Part shown: positions 24,979-34,145 of the stretch, piece by piece
Position numbering within the stretch: position 1 is the stretch's first letter
How the letters are laid out: each line of letters begins with the position of its first letter
Assembly (NCBI GenBank): GCA_024642245.1
Contig: JAHEBM010000005.1
Location: 42,170-106,169 of the forward strand
DNA: 64,000 bases
Origin: Haliea sp.
GTDB lineage: Bacteria; Pseudomonadota; Gammaproteobacteria; Pseudomonadales; Halieaceae
Reading direction: 5' to 3'
Program-made: the position numbers and the translations under genes
Notes under the pieces: model-generated
What the model was told of the DNA's origin: nothing
Seen by the model: only the letters and a program-made list of their open reading frames with translations
Database searches by the model: none

Positions 24979-26334
24979 ATGACTTACAGAACCATAGCGC
25001 TACTGGCCTGTTGTGCCCTGCTCGGTTTACTCGTGTCCTGTACCGAAGTTGCAGAACCCGACACACCCAGCATCCTGGTCATATCAGCCGATGACCTGGG
25101 CAATCACCTGGGCAGCTACGGCGACACGACAGTGCCCACCCCCAATCTCGACAAGCTGGCAGCAGGCGGAACCCGGTTCACCCGGGCCTACGTCACCCAG
25201 CCTTCTTGCAGTTCCAGCAGGGCGTCGTTCCTGACCGGCCTGTATCCCCACCAGAACGGGCAGCTGGGTCTGGCGCACGAAGGCTTCACCATGACCGGCG
25301 AGTGGCCGGTGATCCCGGGGATACTGAAAGAGCAGCTGGGCTATTTTACGGCGCTGGGGGGCAAGCTGCATGTCGGCCCCCGTTCGACGTTTGGGTTTTT
25401 CGATGCGCTCGAACTGGAAGACGGCCCGCTGTGGACGCGGGACGTAGAACTTGTCGGGGAAAAAGCAGCCAGCTACTTCAGCCAGGCCCGGGGCCGCGCG
25501 TTTTATATCCAGTTCGACCTGCGTGACCCCCATAGACCATTCGAGTCCAGTATCGGCGGACTCCCGGTCAAGCCCATCGGGGCGGACCAGGTAAAACCCT
25601 TCAGCTGGACCAACGGGAAAGGCCATGACCTGGCCACCGATACGGCAGACTATTACAACAGCGTCTCCAGAATGGACTCCATAGTAGGCCGCATCATCGC
25701 GGAGTTACGCGAGGCCGGCAGGCTGGAAAACACGATTATTATTTTCTGGAGTGATAACGGCCCGCCGTTTCCCCGGGCAAAAACACGGCTCTACGAGCAG
25801 GGCACGCGCGTTCCGATGATTATCGCCGGCCCGGGAGTCAAAGCGGGCCAGGTCCGGGAGGAACTGGTGTCGATGGTGGACATCATGCCCACGGTTTTAC
25901 AGATGACGGGAGCCACACTCCCCACCGTCCCGGCACTCTACACCGGCAAGGACCTCACCCCGCTGTTGCGTGGAGAGGACGTCGCCTGGCGCGAGTTTAT
26001 GTTTACGGAAGAAACCTTTCATACCCCGCTGCAATGGGCCCCCGCGCGGGCCATCACCAACGGAAAATGGAAGCTGATCGATAATCTCCCTGTTGGCGAC
26101 TCCAGGGAGAAAATCGAACTTTTCCACCTGGACAAAGACCCCGACGAGCGTATCAACCTGGCAAACCGGGCCCCGCGCAAGATTGTACGCGACAGGTTGC
26201 TCGACGCTCTTGCGCAGTGGCGTGCCAGGACCGGGGATCCCCTTTTGGATACATCGATCTACCATCGCCTGGACGGGGTACATGTGAATCCACAAAGCGC
26301 GGTGGAGCCCTGGTACCGACCACTGGTAAAATGA
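24979..26334 (+). CDS. Lipoprotein sulfatase (Cys-type, formylglycine-requiring)
   Basis: 451 residues. A signal sequence with lipobox LLGLLVSC gives a lipid-modified Cys near residue 22. The sulfatase fold shows SADDLG near the N-terminus (metal ligands), the FGly consensus CSSSRASFLTG, GGKLHVGP and the C-terminal metal loop WSDNGPPFPRAK. Cys in the C-x-[SP]-x-R motif means maturation by a formylglycine-generating enzyme, encoded elsewhere. The family hydrolyses sulfate esters; glycan and small-molecule substrates both occur. It stands upstream of the CoA-transferase gene by about 80 bases. Confidence 0.93.
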   Translation: MTYRTIALLACCALLGLLVSCTEVAEPDTPSILVISADDLGNHLGSYGDTTVPTPNLDKLAAGGTRFTRAYVTQPSCSSSRASFLTGLYPHQNGQLGLAHEGFTMTGEWPVIPGILKEQLGYFTALGGKLHVGPRSTFGFFDALELEDGPLWTRDVELVGEKAASYFSQARGRAFYIQFDLRDPHRPFESSIGGLPVKPIGADQVKPFSWTNGKGHDLATDTADYYNSVSRMDSIVGRIIAELREAGRLENTIIIFWSDNGPPFPRAKTRLYEQGTRVPMIIAGPGVKAGQVREELVSMVDIMPTVLQMTGATLPTVPALYTGKDLTPLLRGEDVAWREFMFTEETFHTPLQWAPARAITNGKWKLIDNLPVGDSREKIELFHLDKDPDERINLANRAPRKIVRDRLLDALAQWRARTGDPLLDTSIYHRLDGVHVNPQSAVEPWYRPLVK

Positions 26335-26416
26335 GAACTCGTGCTGTCGATTGGCATGCCGCGCGGCCTCCGGCCCGGGAAAGTATCCCTGCGCGTATGC
26401 CACAGGTAACCATCAG

Positions 26417-27697
26417 ATGAAAAAACCGAATTATGTAACCGCCGAAGAGGCAGTCAAAAACATCAAATCGGGGGAGCGTGTTTTCCTCCACAGTGCGGCG
26501 GCCACGCCGCAACTGCTGGTAGACGCACTCACGGCCAGGGGCGATGAGTTGCACTCGGTCGAGCTGGTCAGCATCCACACCGAGGGATCCGCTCCCTACC
26601 TGGACCCCCGCTACGACGGCGTATTCCACCTCAACACTTTTTTTGTCGGGGCGAACACCCGCGAAGCGGTTGCCAATGGCATGGCCAGCTATATACCCAT
26701 ATTCCTCAGCGAGATTCCCAACCTGTTCCGTTCGGGAATCATGCCGCTCGACGTGGCGCTGGTGCAGGTGAGCCCGCCAGACAAGCACGGCTTTTGCTCC
26801 GTGGGCGTCTCTGTCGATATCACCAACGCGGCCATCGAGACCGCGAAACACGTGATCGCACAGGTAAATGAGAATATGCCCCGGGTACACGGTAACGGTA
26901 TCATCCACGTGTCTTCGGTCGATGCACTGGTGCGCTGTGACTCGCCTATTTTCGAACTGGTGCCACCCCCTTCATCACCCATCGAGCTCAAGATAGGCGG
27001 CTTTATCGCCGAACTTATCGAGGATGGCGCTACCCTGCAAACAGGTATAGGCGGCATTCCCGACGCGGCCCTGCGGTCTTTGCGCGGCCACCGCGACCTG
27101 GGCATGCATTCCGAGATGTTTTCCGACGGTGCCATGGAACTGGTTGAGTGCGGCGCCCTGACAGGGCGCAAAAAGGCCAGGCAGTGGGGCAAAATCGTCG
27201 CCGGGTTCTGCATGGGGTCCCGCGCCCTTTATGATTTTGTCGATGACAACCCGATGATCGAGATGCGTGACATTTCCTATGTCAACGATACCTCCGTGAT
27301 CCGCCTCAACCCCAAGGTTACCGCGATAAACAGTGCCCTGGAGGTCGATATCACCGGGCAGGTCTGCGCCGACTCACTGGGCAGCGCCCAGTACTCGGGG
27401 GTCGGCGGCCAGGTCGATTTCATTCGCGGCGCCGCGCTGTCACCCGGTGGCAAACCGATCATCGCCCTCAACTCCCTGACCAGCCACGGCCAGACCAGGA
27501 TAGTCGCGAGACTGAAACCCGGCGCCAGCGTGACGACCAGCAGGGCCCACGTGCACTACGTGGTCACCGAGTTCGGGGTCGCCTACCTTTATGGCAAAAA
27601 CCTGCGCCAGCGCGCTTCAGCCCTGATAGAAATCGCCCATCCCGACTACCGCGAGCAACTGGAGAGAGAGGCGTTCGGTATTTTCCACAGGCACTAG
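26417..27697 (+). CDS. Acetyl-CoA hydrolase/transferase family (class I CoA-transferase)
   Basis: 426 residues from ATG 26417. Family landmarks: KPNYVTAEEAVKNIKSGERV at the start, PDKHGFCSVGVSVD, ATLQTGIGGIPDAALRSL, the catalytic-region VVTEFGVAYLYGKNLRQR with its conserved Glu, and ADSLGSAQYSGVGGQVDF. This is the 4-hydroxybutyrate/acetate CoA-transferase group, which moves CoA between acyl acids in the cytosol. It could activate acids made by the surrounding dehydrogenases and hydrolases. The upstream in-frame ATG at 26351 is preceded by no ribosome site. Confidence 0.93.
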   Translation: MKKPNYVTAEEAVKNIKSGERVFLHSAAATPQLLVDALTARGDELHSVELVSIHTEGSAPYLDPRYDGVFHLNTFFVGANTREAVANGMASYIPIFLSEIPNLFRSGIMPLDVALVQVSPPDKHGFCSVGVSVDITNAAIETAKHVIAQVNENMPRVHGNGIIHVSSVDALVRCDSPIFELVPPPSSPIELKIGGFIAELIEDGATLQTGIGGIPDAALRSLRGHRDLGMHSEMFSDGAMELVECGALTGRKKARQWGKIVAGFCMGSRALYDFVDDNPMIEMRDISYVNDTSVIRLNPKVTAINSALEVDITGQVCADSLGSAQYSGVGGQVDFIRGAALSPGGKPIIALNSLTSHGQTRIVARLKPGASVTTSRAHVHYVVTEFGVAYLYGKNLRQRASALIEIAHPDYREQLEREAFGIFHRH

Positions 27698-27716
27698 TGC
27701 GGCCGGTTATCCCGCT

Positions 27717-27803
27717 ATGCACGAAGCAGAAGACACTCCAAAAGTATGTCCCGCCTGCCTTCACCGGCGATCCTATTTTGAGCTGCTGGGGGAGAACTGG
27801 TAG
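27717..27803 (+). other. Possible 28-codon ORF with a C-P-x-C motif
   Basis: An ATG-to-stop frame in the 127-base gap after the CoA-transferase gene encodes 28 residues containing KVCPACLHRRSYFELLG, which looks like half of a zinc ribbon. It has no clear ribosome site. It may be a chance ORF or a scrap of a larger gene. Confidence 0.2.
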
Positions 27804-27824
27804 AGAAACAGGCGTCGAGCAAGC

Positions 27825-29468
27825 TCAATGGGTGCGTGCGCCATTGTAAAGCAAGCGGAGTTGACCAGCGGGCCGCCTGATATCCGTGGATGTAATCCCT
27901 TCCATGGCGCTCGCTGAAAGTTGGCCGTAGTGCTTCAGCCGCTCCTGCGTGTTACCGGCATCTTCTATAAAAGTCCCGATTGCCGTTTCACGTTGACGAG
28001 CCGTGTAGATATCGAGCATCGCCTCCGCCCGCAGAAAGTCCGCAATCAGCCATTCCAGTTTGTAGACCGGTGCCGACAGCGCCTGTGCCGCCACCACCAG
28101 TTGTTCGCGCAGCGACGCCTCCAGCGCCGATGGCGGGTGGAGCAATGCGCGAGCATGGCGGATCATTTCCCTGTGCTGAAATTGCAGGAAGTCAAAATGT
28201 GCCACCTCGCCGCTGTGAATCCGCTCCATCTCGTACACCAGGCCAGCCTCCGCGTCCTCGATGGCTGAAATCGACACCAGGTAGGCCTGTGCGTGCGACA
28301 CGGGTGGCGCTGGAACTGGCTTGTTCCGGGCCCGGTCACCATCCGCAGCTCCGGCGTCGCCTGTAACGGCGGCCCGGCTGTTATCGGTAAAGTCGCCAAG
28401 GGTATTCAGGAATGCGGCGATATCAGCCATATCCGCGGGATCGGGCTCGAGCCCCAACTCATACCTGGCCATTTCCTCGATGGCGCTGTGCAGCGTGGCC
28501 ACGCTGCCATCGTGAAAATAGGGTGAGGTCGTTGCCACGCCGTGCAGCCCCGGGACACGAAATACATAGCGGTCCTGCTCGCGACCGGAACGGGTCATAA
28601 CCCCCGTATCGGCTATATCCGCCCTGTGGCGTACTGGATAGTAAGGAATGACAGCGCCCAGTTTTTGGTAGGAGTTGCCACCAAGGTTGATGCCATTGTG
28701 GCAACTGGGGCAACCAATCTCATTGAAACGCCGCAAACCGCGCAGGGCCTGTTCACCAAGCGCACCCTGGTCACCGGCGAGGTACCGCTGGAAAGGCGTA
28801 TCGATCCAGATAAAATGACTGCGCTGAAAGTGCGCTATCGCATCCGCCATATTGAGGATGGTCACACCGTCGGGGTACACCGCCCTGAACTGCCTGTTAT
28901 AGGCCGCATCACTGCGCAGGAATTGCAGTACCGAGTCCAGGCTGTTAGCCATCTCCACGTCATTCTGGATGGGAAGTAACGCCTGTTCTTCCAGCGTTAC
29001 AGCACGACCATCCCAGAACTGCCTGAAATTGAACCCGGCGTTGGAGACGCTCAACGCATTCATTGTTCCCTGGGCACCCGCAACGCCGGTCGACACGGGT
29101 CTGCGATCGGCGCCAATGAGCCCCCCCGCGTGGCAGGTAATGCAGGCAACCGAATTGCCGGATGACAGGCGGCCTTCATGGAATAGCTGCGAGCCCAGCT
29201 GGAATTTTTCCCTATTGATAAGGCCGGGCGCGGGTGCCGGGACAGGCCGGTAGCTGCTGGCCGCAAGCGGGTGATCGGCATTCGCCCCGATCAGCGCGGG
29301 CTGACCCAGGCCGTGCTGGAAATTGCGCCACGCGGGGTCATCGGCTTCGGTGGCAGACAACACGGCAGATGGCAGTATGGCGATCAGTGCACAGAAGCCC
29401 AGCCGGAACACCCGGCGACGGGCACACTGGCCGTCAGGACGATTGGGAACGCGCGAGTGGATGATCAT
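27825..29468 (-). CDS. Di-haem cytochrome c peroxidase/MauG family protein
   Basis: 547 residues with an N-terminal export signal (hydrophobic RLGFCALIAILPSAVLS). Two c-haem motifs are present, CITCH near residue 106 and CPSCH near residue 254. DGRAVTLEEQALLPIQNDVE is the segment typical of the CcpA/MauG interdomain region, and the C-terminal part (about 390-547) is a helical extension. Proteins of this type reduce H2O2 or catalyse MauG-like oxidative modifications in the periplasm. The extra C-terminal region of about 150 residues, without a further haem, is longer than standard CcpA (roughly 330 residues). It is transcribed alone and divergent from the next sulfatase gene. Confidence 0.9.
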   Translation of the reverse strand: MIIHSRVPNRPDGQCARRRVFRLGFCALIAILPSAVLSATEADDPAWRNFQHGLGQPALIGANADHPLAASSYRPVPAPAPGLINREKFQLGSQLFHEGRLSSGNSVACITCHAGGLIGADRRPVSTGVAGAQGTMNALSVSNAGFNFRQFWDGRAVTLEEQALLPIQNDVEMANSLDSVLQFLRSDAAYNRQFRAVYPDGVTILNMADAIAHFQRSHFIWIDTPFQRYLAGDQGALGEQALRGLRRFNEIGCPSCHNGINLGGNSYQKLGAVIPYYPVRHRADIADTGVMTRSGREQDRYVFRVPGLHGVATTSPYFHDGSVATLHSAIEEMARYELGLEPDPADMADIAAFLNTLGDFTDNSRAAVTGDAGAADGDRARNKPVPAPPVSHAQAYLVSISAIEDAEAGLVYEMERIHSGEVAHFDFLQFQHREMIRHARALLHPPSALEASLREQLVVAAQALSAPVYKLEWLIADFLRAEAMLDIYTARQRETAIGTFIEDAGNTQERLKHYGQLSASAMEGITSTDIRRPAGQLRLLYNGARTH

Positions 29469-29945
29469 GCTACTGCCATGTTAAGGAGCAGCAGCCCGCA
29501 ATGGCAAGCGGGATCAGTGCAGAAATGCCCCTGCTTGCCGGCGACAAAGCGGGTTGCGATTGGTCCTGACGCTGAGCCTGCCGGTACGGAATAGGTCAGC
29601 GCCGCGGTAAGGGGAAACTGAAACCCCAATAGCGCGAGACCGCGGCTGCTGTTGCCAGCGTGCTGCAACTGCCCTTTTAGTTATTAAATCAACCTGTTAC
29701 AAAGCCGACGAGATTGATAGAAATTATCCTCGGCACCTATAAAAAAGGTCCCTGGCCTGCACCGGGTCGTTCTGGCCAAACCTGTATCAACGACTGGCTG
29801 CTCACCGCGAACGCACGTGCCATACCGGGAATTTAAAAAAATATAGTTGAAGCTTACCGTGACAGGTCATTTTTCACTTCCTATAATCCTAAGGGCTTTA
29901 ACACTGGTTCTTCGATCAATTCTCTAGCATTTTCAGGAGCTTGGC
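29469..29945. other. 477-base intergenic region, AT-rich towards its 3' half
   Basis: Divergent spacer between the di-haem peroxidase and the arylsulfatase. The first 220 bases hold only weak frames (a 67-residue minus frame without family resemblance). From about 29690 the base composition turns AT-rich and includes the promoter at 29859-29887. Nothing else is recognised. Confidence 0.6.
29859..29887 (+). promoter_or_regulatory. Sigma70-type promoter of the arylsulfatase gene
   Basis: GTGACA (29859-29864) and a consensus TATAAT (29882-29887) are separated by exactly 17 bases, 59 bases before the ATG. The surrounding AT-rich sequence and the isolated position support a real promoter. No repressor site was identified. 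Confidence 0.65.
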
Positions 29946-31520
29946 ATGCGACAAAAAGAAAAATTGGCCACCTGGTCACTGGCCGTATTGATGTTGGCGC
30001 TAAGCGCCTCGTCGATGGCGGCGAAAAAACCCAATATTCTCGTCTTATGGGGCGATGACGTTGGCGTCTGGAATTCCAGCGCCTATAACCGCGGCGGCAT
30101 GGGTTACAAAACACCCAATATTGACTCGATAGCGGATCAGGGCGCCCTGTTCACCGATATGTACGCACAACAATCCTGCACCGCGGGCCGCGCCGCTTTC
30201 GTACTTGGCCAGCAGCCTTTCAGGACAGGCTTGCTCACAATCGGAATGCCGGGCAGTGAGCAGGGTATTCCGGACTGGACGCCGACCATCGCTGACTTGC
30301 TGAAAGAGCAGGGTTATGCCACCGGCCAGTTCGGTAAAAACCACCTGGGCGACCAGGACAAGCACTTGCCTACCAACCACGGCTTTGATGAGTTTTTTGG
30401 CAACCTGTACCACTTGAACGCCGAAGAGGAGCCCGAGACCTACTACTACCCGAAAGATCCGGCCTTTCACAAGAAGTACGGTCCACGTGGGGTGATTCAT
30501 TCCTATGCAGACGGCAAGATCGAGGACACCGGGCCCTTGACCAGAAAACGCATGGAAACCGTTGATTCCGAGTTCGGTGGCGCTGCCAAAAAGTTTATGG
30601 CTGCCGCAGTTAAAGCTGACAAGCCGTTCTTTGTATGGATGAATTTTACGCGCATGCACGTGTGGACACACTTGCAGGAGAAATACCAGGGCGCTACCGG
30701 TATCAGCATCTACGCTGACGGCATGCTGGAACTCGACGACCTGGTAGGCAGTTTCCTCGCGGAACTCAAGCAACTGGGGGTCGAGGACAACACGATTGTC
30801 ATCTTCTCCACCGACAACGGCGCAGAAAAACTTACCTGGCCCGATGGCGGCACCACGCCCTACCACGGTGAAAAAGGTACGACATGGGAAGGTGGCATGA
30901 GGGTGCCGCAAATGGTGCGCTGGCCCGGCACGATCAAGCCCGGCACCATCTATAACGACACCATGAGCCATGAAGACTGGATGCCAACCCTGCTGGCAGC
31001 AGCGGGCGTACCTGATGTAAAGGAAAAGCTCGCATCCAAAACCGGCTACAAGGCCAACGGCAAAAACTACCGCGTCCACCTGGATGGCTATAACTTCAAG
31101 CCCTATTTCGAGGGTAAAGAGGAAAAGGGACCACGCAGGGAGATCATGTACTTTGCGGCCAGTGGCATGCTTAACGCGATACGAGTGGATAACTGGAAAG
31201 TGTCATTCGCAATTGAGGAAGGTGGAATCAACGAGGCCTATCGACAGACGCCTGCGTGGCCAGTGATCACAAACTTGAGAGCGGATCCATTTGAAAGCGG
31301 CTCCCGTGACTCCGGCATGTATGTAAGGTGGTACGCTGACAACATGTGGCTGATGGTTCCCGCACAGGAGTTCGTAAAGAACTTCTTCGCATCGATTGAA
31401 GGCTATCCCTTCCAGGCCGGCGGCTCCCTGAGTGCCAGCAACATCGGCTACGGCACGATCGAGAGGCAAAAAGCAATGGGCAGTCTCAAGGCACTGATGG
31501 ACCTGTCCATTCAAAACTAG
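29946..31520 (+). CDS. Exported arylsulfatase (Cys-type)
   Basis: 524 residues with a Sec-type signal peptide (about 1-25, SSMAA). Sulfatase features in order: NILVLWGDDVG with two metal-binding Asp residues, FGly motif CTAGRAAFVLG near 79, the FGKNHLGD lysine/histidine motif near 133, and STDNGAEK. The C-terminal half is the usual four-stranded sheet domain. Enzyme activity requires Cys-to-formylglycine conversion before export. It is a single transcription unit with its own promoter (29859-29887) and terminator (31536-31572). Substrate unknown; the family includes choline-, aryl- and glycan-sulfatases. Confidence 0.94.
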   Translation: MRQKEKLATWSLAVLMLALSASSMAAKKPNILVLWGDDVGVWNSSAYNRGGMGYKTPNIDSIADQGALFTDMYAQQSCTAGRAAFVLGQQPFRTGLLTIGMPGSEQGIPDWTPTIADLLKEQGYATGQFGKNHLGDQDKHLPTNHGFDEFFGNLYHLNAEEEPETYYYPKDPAFHKKYGPRGVIHSYADGKIEDTGPLTRKRMETVDSEFGGAAKKFMAAAVKADKPFFVWMNFTRMHVWTHLQEKYQGATGISIYADGMLELDDLVGSFLAELKQLGVEDNTIVIFSTDNGAEKLTWPDGGTTPYHGEKGTTWEGGMRVPQMVRWPGTIKPGTIYNDTMSHEDWMPTLLAAAGVPDVKEKLASKTGYKANGKNYRVHLDGYNFKPYFEGKEEKGPRREIMYFAASGMLNAIRVDNWKVSFAIEEGGINEAYRQTPAWPVITNLRADPFESGSRDSGMYVRWYADNMWLMVPAQEFVKNFFASIEGYPFQAGGSLSASNIGYGTIERQKAMGSLKALMDLSIQN

Positions 31521-31956
31521 CTTAACTGAAAGCAAAGCCCGGGCGTGATGTTTTCAGCCCGGGCTTTTTTTTGCGTGTATTTTTTCTATTTTTGGAAATT
31601 CAGCGCAGTGGATTTGCCAATACCTTTTCCCCGTGCACCAGGGTGACATAGCGGGGTATTCCGAAGCCTAATCTGTCATCAATGGCGAGACGTCAATACA
31701 GAATCCAGCCCGGCTGGCGGGTAATCGTCAACTGCCTTCATCTCAATGTGTCCCGGTAATGAGTCAGCCATTCTCACTGCTCTACCTGCAGTCACCGCCC
31801 GATCTTGATAAATACACTTTCAATCAAAATCGGGTTGTCAGCACTATGCTGCTACATCCATAGTGCACCGGTCATTGAAGATCAGCCAACGGGCCTTGTC
31901 CGCAAGGGATGACCACAGTGTCACGGCCAAGGAGTTCGTCATCAGGAAAGCGGCAC
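31521..31956. other. 436-base intergenic region with terminator and a possible coding scrap
   Basis: Holds the intrinsic terminator at 31536-31572. The minus frame ending at a stop at 31600 (31600-31690) reads DDRLGFGIPRYVTLVHGEKV then LANPLR. This protein-like segment is closed upstream by a stop and could be a gene remnant. The rest, 31700-31956, contains no recognisable feature apart from the start of the DUF3604 gene's leader. Confidence 0.5.
31536..31572 (+). terminator. Intrinsic terminator of the arylsulfatase gene
   Basis: AGCCCGGGC (31536-31544) and GCCCGGGCT (31557-31565) form a 9-bp GC-rich stem with a 12-base loop, followed directly by a run of T residues to 31572. It begins 16 bases after the stop codon. 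Classical Rho-independent structure. Confidence 0.92.
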
Positions 31957-32481
31957 ATGAAAAAGTCTATTTTCACAGCTGTCGCTGTTGCACTGGCCGC
32001 TGCTGCGCCGACAAGCGCGGACAAAGAAACAGGGTATTCACCCTATGCCAGCCAGAATTTTCCCGACAATGTGTACTGGGGTGACACCCATGTGCACACG
32101 GCACTGTCGCACGATGCCAATCCAGGAGGCGCTTACAAACTCGGGCCGCAGGATGCCTACAGGATTGCCCGGGGTGAAACCATTATCGGTAACCTGGGGG
32201 AAAAAGTTGCCCTGATTCGCCCACTGGACTTTCTCGTGGTAGCCGATCACGCTGAGATGCTGGGGGTTATCCAGGCCGTGTGGAACGAGGACGCGCGCCT
32301 GATATCGCAGCCTGATGGCGACCGCTGGCTACAGATTATCCGTGCGGCCAGCAAGGACCCCGACGGCGCCAACCTGGAACGAATTCAGCTCGTCAAGGGT
32401 TGGCTGGAGGCCCAGATCCAGGAGCGTGCATACACTTCACCTGTCTGGTACACGCCCGGGCGGGAACCGACGGATGGATAA
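31957..32481 (+). CDS. DUF3604 protein, internally deleted short form
   Basis: 174 residues: a signal peptide (about 1-21), then VYWGDTHVHTALSHDANPGG with the metal-type H-x-H of the DUF3604 (PHP-like) fold, and FLVVADHAEMLGVI. DUF3604 proteins are normally 600-700 residues long. Here ANLERIQLVKGWLE, a segment that normally lies in the middle or late part, follows closely, and then IQERAYTSPVWYTP, which normally sits near the C-terminus. The protein therefore looks like a full-length copy with at least two in-frame deletions. It retains a good start and signal, so it may still be expressed. Activity is doubtful. Confidence 0.7.
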   Translation: MKKSIFTAVAVALAAAAPTSADKETGYSPYASQNFPDNVYWGDTHVHTALSHDANPGGAYKLGPQDAYRIARGETIIGNLGEKVALIRPLDFLVVADHAEMLGVIQAVWNEDARLISQPDGDRWLQIIRAASKDPDGANLERIQLVKGWLEAQIQERAYTSPVWYTPGREPTDG

Positions 32482-32582
32482 TCCATTTATCCAGATAAGC
32501 TGCCCTTATTCCGGTGGCCATGGCAATTAAAATGCCGGGGGCAGCGAGCAGTTGGCATCGCCGTGTCAGGAAAACAGGTCGC

Positions 32583-34145
32583 TTACTCCGAGATCAACAT
32601 ACGTGTGCCTTTTTGCATCCTGACAGGCTTGAGTAACAGCGACAACGGCGCAACGCAGAGTATAAAAATAGCCATGGCGTGGAAATTGTCGATGTACGCT
32701 ATCATCAGTGCCTGCCGATTGATCTCGGCATCTATCATCTGTAGAAACACCGTACCGAGTTCGCCGAATCGATCGGCAGTTGTTGCCGGGTCAATTCCGG
32801 GCAGGTTATAGGACGTAATGTGGGTTGCGATATCGGCGTGGCTGGTCTGGACATTGCGCGAGAGCATGGCCATGACAATAGAGATGCCAAAGCTGCTGCC
32901 CAGATTGCGCATCAGGTTCAGCAGGCTCGCGCCATCCGGCCGGTATTCTGGTTCGAGCGTTGCAAAAGCAATAATATTCATTGGCATAAAGATGAGACCG
33001 AGCCCAAGGCCCTGCATAAAGCCGGAGGTAATAATCGGCCAGCGATCCATGTCGAGCGTCCAATGTGACATTCTCCATAAGGCCACGCTGGCGATCAGGT
33101 AGCCGAAACCAACAAGGTAACGGACGTCGACCCTGCCCACCAATCGATTCGCGATGGTCATCGTGACAATCACACCGATGCCACGCGGCACCATGAGCAT
33201 ACCGGTGTCCAGCACACTGTAGTTGTAGACGTTCTGGAACATGATCGGCAGCACGGACAGGATCGCCACATTCGCCAGGCCGAGAACGAAGGTGAGTAAC
33301 AGTGCCCCAAAAAAGTACGAGTTTTTAATTAGCGCGAAGGGGAAGAGTGTATTTTTCGTATTCAGCGTGTGGACAGCGAACATCCAGAACGCCGAAAGGA
33401 CGATCACCAATTCAATAATAATTTCCCAGGAATTGAACCAGTCCTTGTGCTGTCCACGGTCCAGCATCAACTGTAGCGCGCCCAGGCCGACGGCAAGCAT
33501 GATAAAACCGAACCTGTCGAGCTTGCGCTGCACGATCGGCCGAGAGGGCAACAGCCATGCCAGTAAAAGCAGCGTGGGAATACCGATAGGCACATTTACG
33601 AAAAAGATCCAGCGCCAATTGAGTGCATCGGTCAACAAGCCCCCGATCATCGGCCCGGATATCGGGGCAACCATTACTACCAGGCCCCATAGCGTCATGG
33701 CCGCGGGCTGCTTGCTCGGTGGATTGATGTCGAACATGATCGTCTGGGACATCGGTGCCGTAAACGCGGTGCATACGCCCTGGATAGCGCGAAAAAAAAC
33801 CATCTCCTCGAGCGAGGTTGCGGTACCGCACAGCATCGAGGCCAGGAGAAAGACCGCTACCGCCAACAAATACAGGCGCCGCGACCCCACCCTGTCCGAC
33901 ATCCAGCCGGCTATCGGCGACACCATGCCCAGCGCGATGATGTAGCTTGTCAACACCCAGGTGACCGAGTCCATGGAGGCGCCCAGGCTCGATTGCATAT
34001 GTGGCAGGGCGACATTCGCAATCGTGAGGTCGAGAAACTGCATAATCGACACACAGATTACCGCCAGCATCAGCAGTCCGCGATGGCTGGTCTCCAGCGA
34101 GGCCTTGTCGTCGCCGGTATTACTTGCTGGTATCGACGCGGACAT
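32583..34145 (-). CDS. EmrB-type DHA2 multidrug efflux MFS transporter
   Basis: About 520 residues from ATG 34145 (34163 is an alternative). Fourteen predicted helices, with DLTIANVALPHMQSSLG in helix 1, VLTSYIIALGMVSPIAGW, motif A WMSDRVGSRRLYL and motif C-like GLVVMVAPISGPMIGGLL. The start overlaps the end of the emrA-like gene, giving tight coupling. Together with the MFP it would expel hydrophobic compounds across the envelope, using an outer-membrane channel encoded elsewhere. Regulated presumably by the MarR protein just upstream. Confidence 0.93.
   Translation of the reverse strand: MSASIPASNTGDDKASLETSHRGLLMLAVICVSIMQFLDLTIANVALPHMQSSLGASMDSVTWVLTSYIIALGMVSPIAGWMSDRVGSRRLYLLAVAVFLLASMLCGTATSLEEMVFFRAIQGVCTAFTAPMSQTIMFDINPPSKQPAAMTLWGLVVMVAPISGPMIGGLLTDALNWRWIFFVNVPIGIPTLLLLAWLLPSRPIVQRKLDRFGFIMLAVGLGALQLMLDRGQHKDWFNSWEIIIELVIVLSAFWMFAVHTLNTKNTLFPFALIKNSYFFGALLLTFVLGLANVAILSVLPIMFQNVYNYSVLDTGMLMVPRGIGVIVTMTIANRLVGRVDVRYLVGFGYLIASVALWRMSHWTLDMDRWPIITSGFMQGLGLGLIFMPMNIIAFATLEPEYRPDGASLLNLMRNLGSSFGISIVMAMLSRNVQTSHADIATHITSYNLPGIDPATTADRFGELGTVFLQMIDAEINRQALMIAYIDNFHAMAIFILCVAPLSLLLKPVRMQKGTRMLISE

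Noticed and set aside
30045..31079. 344-codon minus frame opposite the arylsulfatase
   Set aside because: Antisense to a textbook sulfatase with its own promoter and terminator; no domain.
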